Positions 47,085 to 56,491 of a stretch of DNA of 64,000 bases are shown here, one piece after another. A model generated the notes under the pieces. That model was not told where the DNA came from, made no database searches, and was given only the letters and a program-made list of their open reading frames with translations. A program made the position numbers and the translations under genes. Source of the stretch: Herpetosiphonaceae bacterium (GTDB lineage Bacteria; Chloroflexota; Chloroflexia; Chloroflexales; Herpetosiphonaceae); assembly GCA_026003835.1 (NCBI GenBank), contig BPHZ01000006.1:1-64000 (forward strand), in the 5' to 3' direction. Positions within the stretch are counted from its first letter, which is position 1. The number at the start of each line of letters is the position of its first letter.

Positions 47085-48098
47085 TCACTGTGCTACTGAC
47101 GTCGTGACGTAAATGACGTAAATACTGCCCAGGTAGAGCGCGATCAGGGTCAGCGCATCCCAGCTGATGTACCAGCGCGGCCTTCTGGCGGCCCTATAGA
47201 CCAGCCCGACGATTGCGACGGAGGTCATAAGGGTAGCGGCGACGGCGGTAAAGCTGTGAATCGGCGCCAGATTCTCCCACATGGAGGGCAGATCGATCAA
47301 ATCGTAGATCGCCAGAGCGAAGATATTGAAGATGTTGGAGCCGAAAATATTTGAGACCGCCAGATCGACGGCGTTGAGGCGCAGCGCCGCAAATGAGGCC
47401 ACGATCTCCGGCAGCGAGGTCGTGATCGCCAGGAAAATGACGCCGACAAAGCTGGTACCCAGCCCGGTGATCGCCGCGATTTGCTCGCCGAGCGTTGCCA
47501 GCCACATGCCGAGACCGGCAATGGCGACAGCAAGCAGCCCAAAGATCACCACCGCGCGCCAGAGCGGGATGGCCGAATACTGATAGATGGCGGCCTCCTG
47601 TTCGCGCACCTCCTGGACGCGGCGTTTCTCGAAGTGTGAGATCATCCGCACACTGATGAAGTAGATCGCCACAATCGCGATGCTAGGCAATCCCACCCAA
47701 CCAAGGCTTGGTAATCCCAACACTTGTGTCACAAAAAGCCCCAGCATCACGACGGTGAGCAACACTCCGCCGAGCCCTGCCGCCAGGATGTGCGAAATCT
47801 CCGCCCGTTGCAGCAAAGGCACCGAGCCGGCTGAGGCATCCAGGATTCCCAGCAACAGCAGATTGAACAGGCAGCTGCCGAGGATACCACCGGCAGCCAG
47901 ATCGGCGTTCCCTAAGATGGTGACAGCGCTGATACCTGTCGTCAGCTCTGGGAGCGAGGTCGCACCGGCCAGCAGGATTGCGCCGACCCAGGTTCGTCCA
48001 AGACCGGTCTTCTCGGCGAGGATGTCGGCATAGCGTGAGAGCATGGTGCCGACGACAACAACAAGAGTAGCGCACACAACGAACTGAAGCCAAATCAT
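47085..48098 (-). CDS. CaCA-family sodium/calcium exchanger-like protein (YrbG type)
   Basis: A 337-residue integral membrane protein with about ten helices. The two alpha-repeats are clear: GATSLPELTTGISA (about 45-58) and TTSLPEIVASFAALRLNAVD followed by SNIFGSNIFNIF in the second half. These provide the cation-binding Glu residues. It would move calcium or another cation against sodium or protons. The acidic loop between repeats is short. It lies 44 bp downstream of mscS on the same strand and is probably cotranscribed, joining two cation/osmotic stress functions. Confidence 0.9.
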   Translation of the reverse strand: MIWLQFVVCATLVVVVGTMLSRYADILAEKTGLGRTWVGAILLAGATSLPELTTGISAVTILGNADLAAGGILGSCLFNLLLLGILDASAGSVPLLQRAEISHILAAGLGGVLLTVVMLGLFVTQVLGLPSLGWVGLPSIAIVAIYFISVRMISHFEKRRVQEVREQEAAIYQYSAIPLWRAVVIFGLLAVAIAGLGMWLATLGEQIAAITGLGTSFVGVIFLAITTSLPEIVASFAALRLNAVDLAVSNIFGSNIFNIFALAIYDLIDLPSMWENLAPIHSFTAVAATLMTSVAIVGLVYRAARRPRWYISWDALTLIALYLGSIYVIYVTTSVAQ

Positions 48099-48142
48099 CC
48101 GGTAGATCCTCCATTGTTGCTATGACGACCGGAATACGCAGA

Positions 48143-49195
48143 TTACTCGATGGGATTCACCATTGCCTGCCTGAGCTGAACCGTCCTGATTGGGAAGGGA
48201 ATCTCAATCCCTTCCTCGTCGTAACGCCGGTGTAGCCGCTTGATAAACTCATGCTTGAGCAAAAATTGATCGACGAACTGTTCTCCACGCAGGATGACAG
48301 TAAAATTGATGCTGAAATCATCAAAGGTGTGGTAGCGAATAAAAGGGTCGAACTCGGGATCACCACCCTGAACTTCTTGCAGGACTGTTTTTGCGACTTC
48401 AGTCGTAACCCGCTCTACCTTCTCCAAATCGCTGTCATAGCTTACGCCGACCTCTACCAGCACGGCCAGCGGCTGCTCCGGCAGGTAGTAGTTCTTGATC
48501 ACGGCCGAGGCCAGCTTTGCGTTGGGCACGATGATCATATTGTTCGCCAGCTCTCTGATCATTGTGCTGCGCCAGGAGATATCAATGATATATCCCTCCT
48601 CGCCGCTATCCAACCTGATATAGTCGCCAGGTTTGATTGGCCGCGAGATGACAATCTGAAGCCCGGCGAAGAGGTTGGAGAGCGGCCCTTGCAGCGCGAG
48701 GGCGACGGCGAGCCCGCCGATGCCCAACGCTGTCAGGATGGGCGCAATCGAGATGCCCAATGTGCTCAAGATGATCAGTACGCCAAGGCTGTAGATGATC
48801 AGCTTTGTCAGGTTGGTAAAGAGCGATGTCGAGGGAAGGATATGGTCGGCCTGTTCAGCATAGAGCGCGATAAAGCCGGCGGCCAGCCGGGCCAATGCCG
48901 CCGTAACTGATAGGATCACCATCACCAGCAGGGCGGTCTGAATATCGCTGACGGCTGCGGGATCGAGCGGCGCCCGGTGAACGGCGGCGGCGATACCGGC
49001 GATAACAAACCAGAACGTTGCCACGCCACGCAGCGCTTTACTGATAACCTCATCGCCGCGCCAGCTTGTCTTGGCGGCAAATCGCACCAACCTCTTGAGG
49101 ATGACGCGCTCGAAGATCAGGCCGGCAATCAATCCGGCGGCGATGAGTATCAGTGGAGGTAACATATGTGTAGCTAGTTGGAGTACATGAAGCAT
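48143..49195 (-). CDS. Small-conductance mechanosensitive channel, MscS family
   Basis: A 350-residue membrane channel that opens on hypo-osmotic stress. Four to five N-terminal helices lead to the pore-lining helix and beta domain: LGIGGLAVALALQGPLSNLF, then PIKPGDYIRL and NNMIIVPNAKL. The C-terminal alpha-beta domain is complete. ATG 49195 has CGGAGG 6 nt before it; an upstream in-frame region without ribosome site was excluded. Confidence 0.93.
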   Translation of the reverse strand: MLHVLQLATHMLPPLILIAAGLIAGLIFERVILKRLVRFAAKTSWRGDEVISKALRGVATFWFVIAGIAAAVHRAPLDPAAVSDIQTALLVMVILSVTAALARLAAGFIALYAEQADHILPSTSLFTNLTKLIIYSLGVLIILSTLGISIAPILTALGIGGLAVALALQGPLSNLFAGLQIVISRPIKPGDYIRLDSGEEGYIIDISWRSTMIRELANNMIIVPNAKLASAVIKNYYLPEQPLAVLVEVGVSYDSDLEKVERVTTEVAKTVLQEVQGGDPEFDPFIRYHTFDDFSINFTVILRGEQFVDQFLLKHEFIKRLHRRYDEEGIEIPFPIRTVQLRQAMVNPIE

Positions 49196-49354
49196 CGACA
49201 CCTCCGCTGGATTGTGATAAAATCCCGCCCTCCAAATCCGGGATGGTTGTTTCCTGAGGGCGGGCGACCACACCCCGGCATAGGATAGCCGAGCAGGGAC
49301 ATTCGCGCAAACCGCGTCTTCGCCCGGCCTTCTGTGATCGTTCCCGCACCGCGG

Positions 49355-49398
49355 CAAATAAAAAAGAGGGGACCTGGGGATATGCCCAGGCCCCCTCT
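49355..49398 (-). terminator. Intrinsic terminator of csbD-like gene
   Basis: On the minus strand a 14-bp stem (49398-49385 with 49378-49365, one G-T pair) is followed by TTTTTTATT. Confidence 0.88.
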
Positions 49399-49418
49399 TC
49401 CAGAAAAGAGCGGCGCTG

Positions 49419-49715
49419 CTACTCGCTGAGTTTTCTGCGGATCTTGCCCTTCAGCTCCTGGGCCTCGCCTTTGGCCTCCGTATCCTCCTCGTCTGTCACC
49501 TCGCCGAAGGCGCCCCTGGCTTTCCCCGCAACTTCCTCGCCTGCGCCCTTGATCTGCTGCTTGGTCTTACCGACCTCCTGCCGGGCCTCGCCACGCGCCT
49601 CGGCTTGCTCTCCTCTGGCGCGCGTCTCCTCGTCATCAGTCGCTTTACCAATGCCCTGCTGAATCTTGCCTTTAAGCTCTTCGCCTTTCCCTTTGATCCG
49701 ATCGTCGCTAGCCAT
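49419..49715 (-). CDS. CsbD-like stress protein with two repeats
   Basis: A 98-residue, very charged, helical protein. The N-terminal part (DDRIKGKGEELKGKIQQGIG) and the C-terminal part (AKGEAQELKGKIRRKL) are two CsbD-like units in mirrored order. CsbD proteins are induced by general stress; their molecular role is unknown. The terminator lies 20 nt after the stop, and palindrome G lies upstream. It is monocistronic. Confidence 0.88.
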   Translation of the reverse strand: MASDDRIKGKGEELKGKIQQGIGKATDDEETRARGEQAEARGEARQEVGKTKQQIKGAGEEVAGKARGAFGEVTDEEDTEAKGEAQELKGKIRRKLSE

Positions 49716-49777
49716 TGTTCTCCCCCCTATGCTCTACAGCGAGCGCCTGTGGTCAATCACGTCGCTGATGATAAGAT

Positions 49778-49818
49778 AAGGGGAGCCGGAAGAGCCAGAC
49801 CCTTCCGAACTTCCCCTT
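49778..49818. repeat. Dispersed palindrome, copy G
   Basis: AAGGGGA at 49778-49784 and TTCCCCTT at 49811-49818 form the outer arms, and inner GGAAG/CTTCC pairs continue. The right half contains CTTCCGAAC as in copies A and H1. Confidence 0.65.
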
Positions 49819-49871
49819 TCCATCAAGATAACCAACTCCTAACGAAGGGAGAGCAATTGTTATGCCAGCGC

Positions 49872-52800
49872 TTAACGCACGCGCGGCGGCCGGAAGACGC
49901 TGACACGCAGGTTCCCCTTCTCCGCGACGTAGAGCAGGCCATCGGGACTAAAGGCGATGCCGCTGGGGAAGTCGAGGGAGGCATCGTCGGCGCCCTGCCC
50001 GCCCCAGGCCAGCAGCATCTGGCCCTCGCGGTTGAACAGGCGCACCTCGTGGCGCTCCGGCACCGTTACCGCCAGCAAACCGCCAGGGCCGACGGCCAGC
50101 GCGGGATCGTAGTAGGTGTTGGGAGCCCAGCCGCGGATGTCGATGGTCATCACTGGTGTGGGAACGATACGCCCATCAATGCCGCGCTCGAAAACCTGCA
50201 CCCGTCCGTTCCACGAGTCGGCGACATAGACCCGGCCATCAGGGCCGACGGCAACGGAGGTCGGCTCGTTGAACTGGCCCGGCGCTGCGCCGGCGGTGCC
50301 CCACTGATAGCGGAAATTGCCATCGGTATCGGTGACGACGATGCGCTTATTGCCGGTATCCGCGATATAGACATTGCCCTCGCTGTCGATGGCGAGGCCG
50401 CGCGGGCCAAAGAAGCCCAGGGGCGCGGCCTCGTTGCCCTCTCTGGTGCCGCCGGTGCTCGTCGCACGCCGTCCGCCGCCGAAATCCGTGGCGCCCTCGC
50501 CCCACGACCCCAGGTGCTCGCCCGTTGGGCTGAACTTGTCGATCCGCGCCAGCCAGGTGTTCGAGATATAGATATTGCCCTGCTGGTCGACGGCGACGCC
50601 CGACGGCTCGTTGAGCGAATCATCTCCCGCGCTCTCGATAGCCGTGATCTCGCCGCTCACATCGATGATAACAACGCGGTTCGCCGGCCCGTCGGCGATG
50701 TAGATGCGACCATCGGGGCCGACGGTCATACCACGCGGATCAACCAGATCACCTGTGGCAAGCTGCCACTCCGCGACGAGCTTGAGCACCTGCGCGCTGG
50801 CGGATGTGCCCTCACGGCAGCCACTCGTCGGCAGAGGCGCGATGTCACAGCGCATAAAGACCAACATCTCGCGTCCATTGATGCGGGCGTTCTCAGGCAG
50901 CTCCCGGAAGAGCAGAAAGCGCTGGATGGTCTGCCAGTTCGCGGGCTTGAGCGGCCAGCTCAACACCGAGATGGCTCCGTTCAGCGGACAGTCGTAGGCG
51001 CCCTGATCTTTACCCTCAGGGTTTGGTAGGCAGCCATAGTTGGGGTCGTAGAGCCGATCCTTATAGCCTGCGCCCATCTCGGGGAACCACCAGTTGAAGA
51101 TTGTGTCGGCCACCAGGATATAGCCCGCCTGCTCCAGCGCCTGCCGCGTCTGATCGTTCACAGCCGGCTTGTAGAGCAGGACGACCGGGGCATCCTGGAA
51201 TGTCTCAGGTGTCGCCGAGGCAAGCTCCTGATTGCTGAGGCGGATCAGATTCTTGAACTCGCGCAAGTACCACTCAAACGGCCAGGCCAGGCTGCCTTCG
51301 CCGTTCGCATCGCCACTGCTCAGGACCACCTTCATGGTATGACCGCCCGTGGGGTCCTGGGCAGAGCGCTGGTTGCGCGTCTGATTCTTGGCGATGGTCT
51401 CGATCTGCCGGGCGAGGATTGGCACATCAGGCCCGGTTTGTGTATACACCAGCAGCTCGCGCGGCGTATCCGGGTGCCTATAGACTGCCAGCGCCGTAGC
51501 GCGAACGGTGTAGATCGCCAGTAGTGCCAATAGGGTGAACGCGACGATCCGGAAGAGCGTACGCATCCCCAGGCGGGCACTCTGCCAGTACAGCACGTAG
51601 ATCGCAGCAATGCCGATGATAAAAGCCAGGATACGACGCCCAATGCCACCTCCGGCCTGGTGATCGATCCGCACGGCGGCGATGCTGACAAGCGCCAGCA
51701 GAAAGAAGAGGATCGCCGGCACGACCAGCCAGCCGGAGGCCTCACGAACAGTTCGCCACTCCAGGTGGCGGAGCATGCGATCCAGCACTAGCGCACCCGC
51801 CACTGTCGCCGGCAATGTCATATGCACCACCAGCCAGGGCATTTTCTCGCCGGCCCAGGAGAACGTGGCAAAGGCCACCACAAACCAGAACAAGGCAAAG
51901 CCGCCGAACAGGTGCGCAATGCTCTCTCGTTCTACCGCCGGAGCAGCGGCGCCATCCTGGCTGTGCTCAGCACGTGCGACAGACAGAAACCCATGATCTG
52001 CCGTCTGATCCTTATCATCGGCGGCGACCTGCGCCTCCTCTGCCGGCTGGCGGTGACTGAGCCCGCTCCAGATCCACGAGCCGATACCGCCGAGCGTAAG
52101 CAGCAGCACAATCGGCTCATAGATCGGGAGCTGCATCATATAGTAAAACCAGGGCTGTGCTCCACGCCGGAAGCCATGTTGCCCCAGCCAGTAGAGCAGG
52201 CCCGCAGTCAGACCATCGTAGATGCCTGGCGGATAGGTGAAGAAGACAGAGAAGCACAGTGCGAAGACCCCCGCAAAGATCGCCAGCGCGGTCAGCGTTG
52301 TGCGTCGCCGCTCGTGGACAAGTTCCTTGAGCGCTTTGGAGACGATTGGATCGCCTTCCCAGCGCAGGCTTAAGACCAATGACATCCCGATGGCGATAAA
52401 AAAGAGCATGGCCATACCGCCAACCTGCGCCGGGATGACGCTGATGATCCGGAACATGATCGGCAGCAGCAGCAGCATAACCATTCCCGCTGAAGTTCTA
52501 AAAGCCGCGGGGGATAAACTTTCCGCCGCGAGGCGCAGCAGCAGGAACGATCCAAGGATGAACATCAGGATAAAGGCCAGCTCATGGGTTGCCCAGGCCA
52601 GCGCCAGCGCCGCCGCCGACAGGTAGAGCCAGCGCGCGCGCCGCTCCTGAAGATAGCGAAAGATGCCAACCATCAGCCAGAGCGACCACAACAGGATGAG
52701 CGCATCGTGGCGAGCAAAACGGGTGAAGTACAGAATGCTGGGCGAGATCGACAGATAGACTGCCGCAAACAGCGCCGCCCGCCGCCCAATCAGCGGCCGC

Positions 52801-53207
52801 AACAGCCAGCACGAGGCAACCAGACCGACGCCGGCCAGGGCCATGGGGAGCCGGGCTGTGGCATCGCTGACGCCAAACAGGAAGAAGCTGGCGAACATGC
52901 CCAGGTAGAGTGTCGGGCCATGGTAGACCGGATTATAGCAGTAGGACGCAAAGGTGCGCTGGTTATCGCCGGGCAGCCCGCATTCGAAGCCTCCCTGGCC
53001 GGTAAAGAACTTCCAGCTCATCCAGGCGTGAACGGACTCGTCGTGGTGCATAGCCATGAAGCCCAACGCCCAGAGATGTGTGAACAGGTTGAGCACAACC
53101 AGGGCTACGTACGCCACAAGCTCCCAGCGGATCCGGCTGGGGCTGAGCGGCCTGCTCAGCAGCGCCGGCTCGTCGTGGTAATCGATTGTGATCTCGTGTG
53201 TTGACAT
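49872..53207 (-). CDS. Agl23-type membrane glycosyltransferase-like protein fused to NHL beta-propeller
   Basis: A 1111-residue protein of the GT39/PMT-like group annotated as flippase activity-associated protein Agl23. The N-terminal 550 residues contain about 12 hydrophobic helices and the diagnostic MAMHHDESVHAW (about 51-62). A second extracellular-type region (about 560-790) follows. The C-terminal third (about 800-1110) has six NHL-like repeats, each of the form GPDGRIYIADG...RV, folding as a beta-propeller. It probably handles lipid-linked sugars at the membrane, with the propeller outside. ATG 53207 is used; no Shine-Dalgarno is visible. It follows the paralogous gene by 66 bp. Confidence 0.85.
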   Translation of the reverse strand: MSTHEITIDYHDEPALLSRPLSPSRIRWELVAYVALVVLNLFTHLWALGFMAMHHDESVHAWMSWKFFTGQGGFECGLPGDNQRTFASYCYNPVYHGPTLYLGMFASFFLFGVSDATARLPMALAGVGLVASCWLLRPLIGRRAALFAAVYLSISPSILYFTRFARHDALILLWSLWLMVGIFRYLQERRARWLYLSAAALALAWATHELAFILMFILGSFLLLRLAAESLSPAAFRTSAGMVMLLLLPIMFRIISVIPAQVGGMAMLFFIAIGMSLVLSLRWEGDPIVSKALKELVHERRRTTLTALAIFAGVFALCFSVFFTYPPGIYDGLTAGLLYWLGQHGFRRGAQPWFYYMMQLPIYEPIVLLLTLGGIGSWIWSGLSHRQPAEEAQVAADDKDQTADHGFLSVARAEHSQDGAAAPAVERESIAHLFGGFALFWFVVAFATFSWAGEKMPWLVVHMTLPATVAGALVLDRMLRHLEWRTVREASGWLVVPAILFFLLALVSIAAVRIDHQAGGGIGRRILAFIIGIAAIYVLYWQSARLGMRTLFRIVAFTLLALLAIYTVRATALAVYRHPDTPRELLVYTQTGPDVPILARQIETIAKNQTRNQRSAQDPTGGHTMKVVLSSGDANGEGSLAWPFEWYLREFKNLIRLSNQELASATPETFQDAPVVLLYKPAVNDQTRQALEQAGYILVADTIFNWWFPEMGAGYKDRLYDPNYGCLPNPEGKDQGAYDCPLNGAISVLSWPLKPANWQTIQRFLLFRELPENARINGREMLVFMRCDIAPLPTSGCREGTSASAQVLKLVAEWQLATGDLVDPRGMTVGPDGRIYIADGPANRVVIIDVSGEITAIESAGDDSLNEPSGVAVDQQGNIYISNTWLARIDKFSPTGEHLGSWGEGATDFGGGRRATSTGGTREGNEAAPLGFFGPRGLAIDSEGNVYIADTGNKRIVVTDTDGNFRYQWGTAGAAPGQFNEPTSVAVGPDGRVYVADSWNGRVQVFERGIDGRIVPTPVMTIDIRGWAPNTYYDPALAVGPGGLLAVTVPERHEVRLFNREGQMLLAWGGQGADDASLDFPSGIAFSPDGLLYVAEKGNLRVSVFRPPRVR

Positions 53208-53273
53208 CTTAGTGTTCAAGTTTCAAGCCCGGATTCTGAATTGTCGATACAGCTTGAATCTCGAATAGACAAC

Positions 53274-55643
53274 TTACTTCTCTGATACAGGGCTGAGCAT
53301 AAATCCATCGGCGATCTCCGGCCGCACATAGATCGCAAAATCGACTGATCCAAGTGGTGCCGGAGGCTGCCTGAAGAGCAGATAGCTCCAAACCTGATTG
53401 ATCGTCTGAGCGTTGGTCGGCGAGCAGAGCAGCCGGTCGAGGAGCGAAGTCTTCGGGCAGTGCTGGTCGTCAAAGCGTGTGAGCCAGCTTTGGTCTTGCT
53501 TCAGCGTCGATAGCCTGTAGGTCTCAGACTCCGGGAACCACCAACGCATCGGCAGCCGGAGCTTGACAAAATCAGTAAGCAGCGGCTCGTTAGCGCTCAT
53601 ATTGGCATCGTAGAGAAAAACGATCTGAACGCTGTCGTCGGGGCGGCCCGGCAGCGTGCCGCTGAAGGTCTGGGCATGACGGTAGTTGCGCAGATACCAC
53701 TTCCAGATCGTCTCGTTATCATAACGGATCCCGATATCCAGCCCGCCGGTCTGCCGGATAGAGACCTCGCGCAGCTGACGCATGACCCGCGCGACATCAG
53801 GGGTTGTCTGGACATAGACCATCATCTCCACTGGGACATCGCCGTTGATATAGGCCAGCCGCCAGGCGCTGCGCACGGCATAGGCCCCCAGCAGCAGCGA
53901 GATCGCCAGCAGCGTTGCGCCGGCAGCGCGCGCCAGGGCCGCGCGAGCGGCGCGCTGCTCGGCAAAGATCAGCCACAGCAGATAGCCAAGGATCAGCAAC
54001 AGACCAAGCACCGCCGCGAAAAGCAAGAAGCGCGGGCTGCTATCGGCAAGGGCGCTACTCTGCACGATGGTGTTCATCCAAATAGTGGAAAAGACGCCGA
54101 GCGCGATGGAGGCGCCAACATAGAACAGCAGCACTCGCCGCGACTCGCCCCCGACCAGCAGTCGCCTGAGAATCCGGGTCGCCGCCCAGGCTGCCGTCAG
54201 AGTCAGCGGGACAACCAGATGCAGCGTCAGCCAGGGCATCTTCTCGCCGGCCCAGGAGTAGACGGCCAGCGCACTGAGGCTCCACCACGCCAGCAGCGGG
54301 GGCAACATCGTGCGCGCGCTCAGGCCACCATCGTGTAGCAGGCGGCGCAGGCCATACCACATGCCGAGCAGCGCGCCGCCGAAGCCCCACACAACCAACA
54401 GCGGCTCGTAGATGCTCAGAAGCACAACGTAGTAGTGGCCGGGCTGGCCGCCGCGCCGGACATCATGCTGTCCAAGCCAGTAGAGGAACGAGCCGCTAAC
54501 ACCGCTCAGCAGGCCGACGGTATTGAAGAAGAAGCTGGTGAACAGCGTGGCATAGATCGTAAAGAAAATCGCCAGAGCGATCAGCACCCGCCGGCCGCGC
54601 AAGGTATCCAGCGCCGGCAGCAGTGTCTCAGGCGCAGCGTTATCGACAGCGCGACGCCACGCCGAGCGCCCTTCTTCGTCACGCTTGAAAAAGATCAGCC
54701 AGATCAGCAGCGCCGCCAGCAGCACGGTCAGACCGATAGCCACCGGCACCCAGTAGTGCAGAAACAGGCCGTTATAGCCCTCCTGTCCGGTCGTCTGGCG
54801 CGTCTGATGGCCGAAGAGCACCCGCCCCAGATCGGCCAGGTAGCCGAGCCAGTAATCGTCCGGGCGATTGCGGATGAGCAGCGCATCGGTGTCGGTAACC
54901 AGCGGCATGGGCTTGCCGTCGCTACCGATAGGCGCGGGCAGCAGGGCTTTGGCTGCGCCGATCAGCAGCAGGTAGGGCAGAAACAGCAGCACCAGCCGCC
55001 GGTCGACATGCCAGATTACCAGGCCCAGCAGGAAGCTGCCAAGGATCAAGGCGAAAAGATAGCTCGTCTCCATGGTCGTGACCATGAGGGCGAACGAGGC
55101 GCTGAAGAGATAGAGGTACGCCGGCCGCCGGGTGGCGACGTAGCGCACCAGCCCGACGACACACAAGACTTCAAAGGTGACGGCGAAGATATCGTGGCGG
55201 ATGAAGCGGCCGACGTACAGCGCTACAGGCGAGATCAGGAGATAGATGCTGGCAAGGAGCGCTGCAAGCCGTCCAAGCTCGCGGCGCAACAGCCAGGGCA
55301 GGACGGTCAGCGCTGTGCCGAAAAGTGCTGCGCTCAACCGCGAGGTAAAGTCACTATCGCCGAGCAGCAGGTAGAAGAAGGCGTTGATAAAGTAGAGAAA
55401 CGGCCCATGCAGCAGCGGATCGTGAACGTAGCCCTTGCCGGTGTAGAGCAGCCATGGAAAGTACGCGTGATGTGTTTCGTCGTGGTGTAAGGCCCGCGAG
55501 CCCTGTCCCCACAGATGCAGGATCAGCGCGACAACCAGGATGCTCAGGTATATCAGGTGTTCGACGGTGACCACGCGGCGCGGTGCCGGAGGCTCTTGCT
55601 GGCAGGCAACCTTCTCAGGCGGCGATTCAATAATTGTTGTCAT
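53274..55643 (-). CDS. Agl23-type membrane glycosyltransferase-like protein
   Basis: A 789-residue paralog of the downstream gene without the propeller. The motif RALHHDETHHAYFPW (about 51-65) and DPLLHGPFLYFINAFFYLL define the family. About 13 hydrophobic helices fill residues 30-580, and a soluble C-terminal domain of about 190 residues follows. Both family members have the same HHDE site, so both may transfer sugars from a lipid carrier. No Shine-Dalgarno precedes ATG 55643. Confidence 0.87.
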   Translation of the reverse strand: MTTIIESPPEKVACQQEPPAPRRVVTVEHLIYLSILVVALILHLWGQGSRALHHDETHHAYFPWLLYTGKGYVHDPLLHGPFLYFINAFFYLLLGDSDFTSRLSAALFGTALTVLPWLLRRELGRLAALLASIYLLISPVALYVGRFIRHDIFAVTFEVLCVVGLVRYVATRRPAYLYLFSASFALMVTTMETSYLFALILGSFLLGLVIWHVDRRLVLLFLPYLLLIGAAKALLPAPIGSDGKPMPLVTDTDALLIRNRPDDYWLGYLADLGRVLFGHQTRQTTGQEGYNGLFLHYWVPVAIGLTVLLAALLIWLIFFKRDEEGRSAWRRAVDNAAPETLLPALDTLRGRRVLIALAIFFTIYATLFTSFFFNTVGLLSGVSGSFLYWLGQHDVRRGGQPGHYYVVLLSIYEPLLVVWGFGGALLGMWYGLRRLLHDGGLSARTMLPPLLAWWSLSALAVYSWAGEKMPWLTLHLVVPLTLTAAWAATRILRRLLVGGESRRVLLFYVGASIALGVFSTIWMNTIVQSSALADSSPRFLLFAAVLGLLLILGYLLWLIFAEQRAARAALARAAGATLLAISLLLGAYAVRSAWRLAYINGDVPVEMMVYVQTTPDVARVMRQLREVSIRQTGGLDIGIRYDNETIWKWYLRNYRHAQTFSGTLPGRPDDSVQIVFLYDANMSANEPLLTDFVKLRLPMRWWFPESETYRLSTLKQDQSWLTRFDDQHCPKTSLLDRLLCSPTNAQTINQVWSYLLFRQPPAPLGSVDFAIYVRPEIADGFMLSPVSEK

Positions 55644-55957
55644 TGGTATCTATGCGACCGATGGCCTCCGCGGCGATCGGTGGTACTCGCTATTTATACC
55701 TCTCGGTGAGCCTGGACGGTTGTTCGAGATGGTAGCGTTATTGTACTGGATCAGGGCTCCACTGACAAGCTGCGGGGCCATTGATCGTCGCCATACTCTG
55801 CGCTGTTTCACTTGCGCCGGGAATACGCCGCGCACACCTGAGTTTGGATGTACAATATCCTGGCGATGGTATCCCACCCGCAGCAGACGGACAGCATCGC
55901 GTTGCGGGTCTTTGCGATCACCAATCGCCGGCGTTGAGAAGAGAGAAGGTTGAGTCA
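55644..55957. other. Divergent intergenic region, nothing decisive
   Basis: It must contain the start signals for the Agl23 pair and for the orphan IS5-type gene. TACAAT at 55851-55856 is a possible -10 for the latter, with no good -35. No coding sequence is supported. Confidence 0.25.
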
Positions 55958-56365
55958 ATGGAAGATTACTTGGGAAACCTCACAGCAGGTCTGGTTACCG
56001 ATGATCTCTGGGCGCAGATCGAGCCCGTGCTGCCACCGGCGCCCAAGCGCCCTAAAGGCGGCCGGCCCCGTATCGACGATCGAGCGGTGCTGACCGGTGT
56101 CCTTTTTGTGCTGGGAACCGGCATTGCCTGGGATATGCTGCCCAGCGAGCTGGGCTGCGGAAGTGGCATGACCTGCTGGCGCAGGCTGCGCTCCTGGCAG
56201 CAAGACGGGACCTGGAACCGCATTGTGGAGATTCTGCTTTCCTATGTTGAGGAAGGCGAGGAGCATCGAGCGCTGCGGATTGCGCTGGAGCGAGCCGGCT
56301 TGCGACTCCCCGACAAGGCTGGTCTTGTTGATCCGCGCCGCGCAGGTATGGCAACCGAGGGGTAG
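55958..56365 (+). CDS. IS5-family transposase N-terminal domain (DUF4096), orphan
   Basis: A 135-residue protein. VTDDLWAQIEPVLPPAPKRP, GGRPRIDDRAVLTGVLFVL and LGCGSGMTCWRRLRSWQQDG are the standard N-terminal domain of IS5/ISL2-group transposases. The DDE catalytic half, normally in a second overlapping frame, is absent; the sequence after 56365 leads to folP. I found no terminal inverted repeats. It is either a remnant of an insertion or a domesticated DNA-binding domain. AGAAGG precedes ATG 55958, and the frame is intact. Confidence 0.75.
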   Translation: MEDYLGNLTAGLVTDDLWAQIEPVLPPAPKRPKGGRPRIDDRAVLTGVLFVLGTGIAWDMLPSELGCGSGMTCWRRLRSWQQDGTWNRIVEILLSYVEEGEEHRALRIALERAGLRLPDKAGLVDPRRAGMATEG

Positions 56366-56491
56366 CGCCTCCACCGTTGCGCCACATGTCTTGATCGAGG
56401 GTCGCACGCCGATAGCAGGAGCAACGCTGCTCCTACCAGGCAGGCTTCTTTGCGTTCCGGGACCAGTCGATCTCCGAGTGCAGGAACGTTG

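Noticed and set aside
46821-47099. Open frames of 67-90 codons through the tandem repeat
   Set aside because: They simply translate the GC-rich repeats (Pro/Gly/Ala/Arg low complexity), similar on both strands, with no ribosome site.
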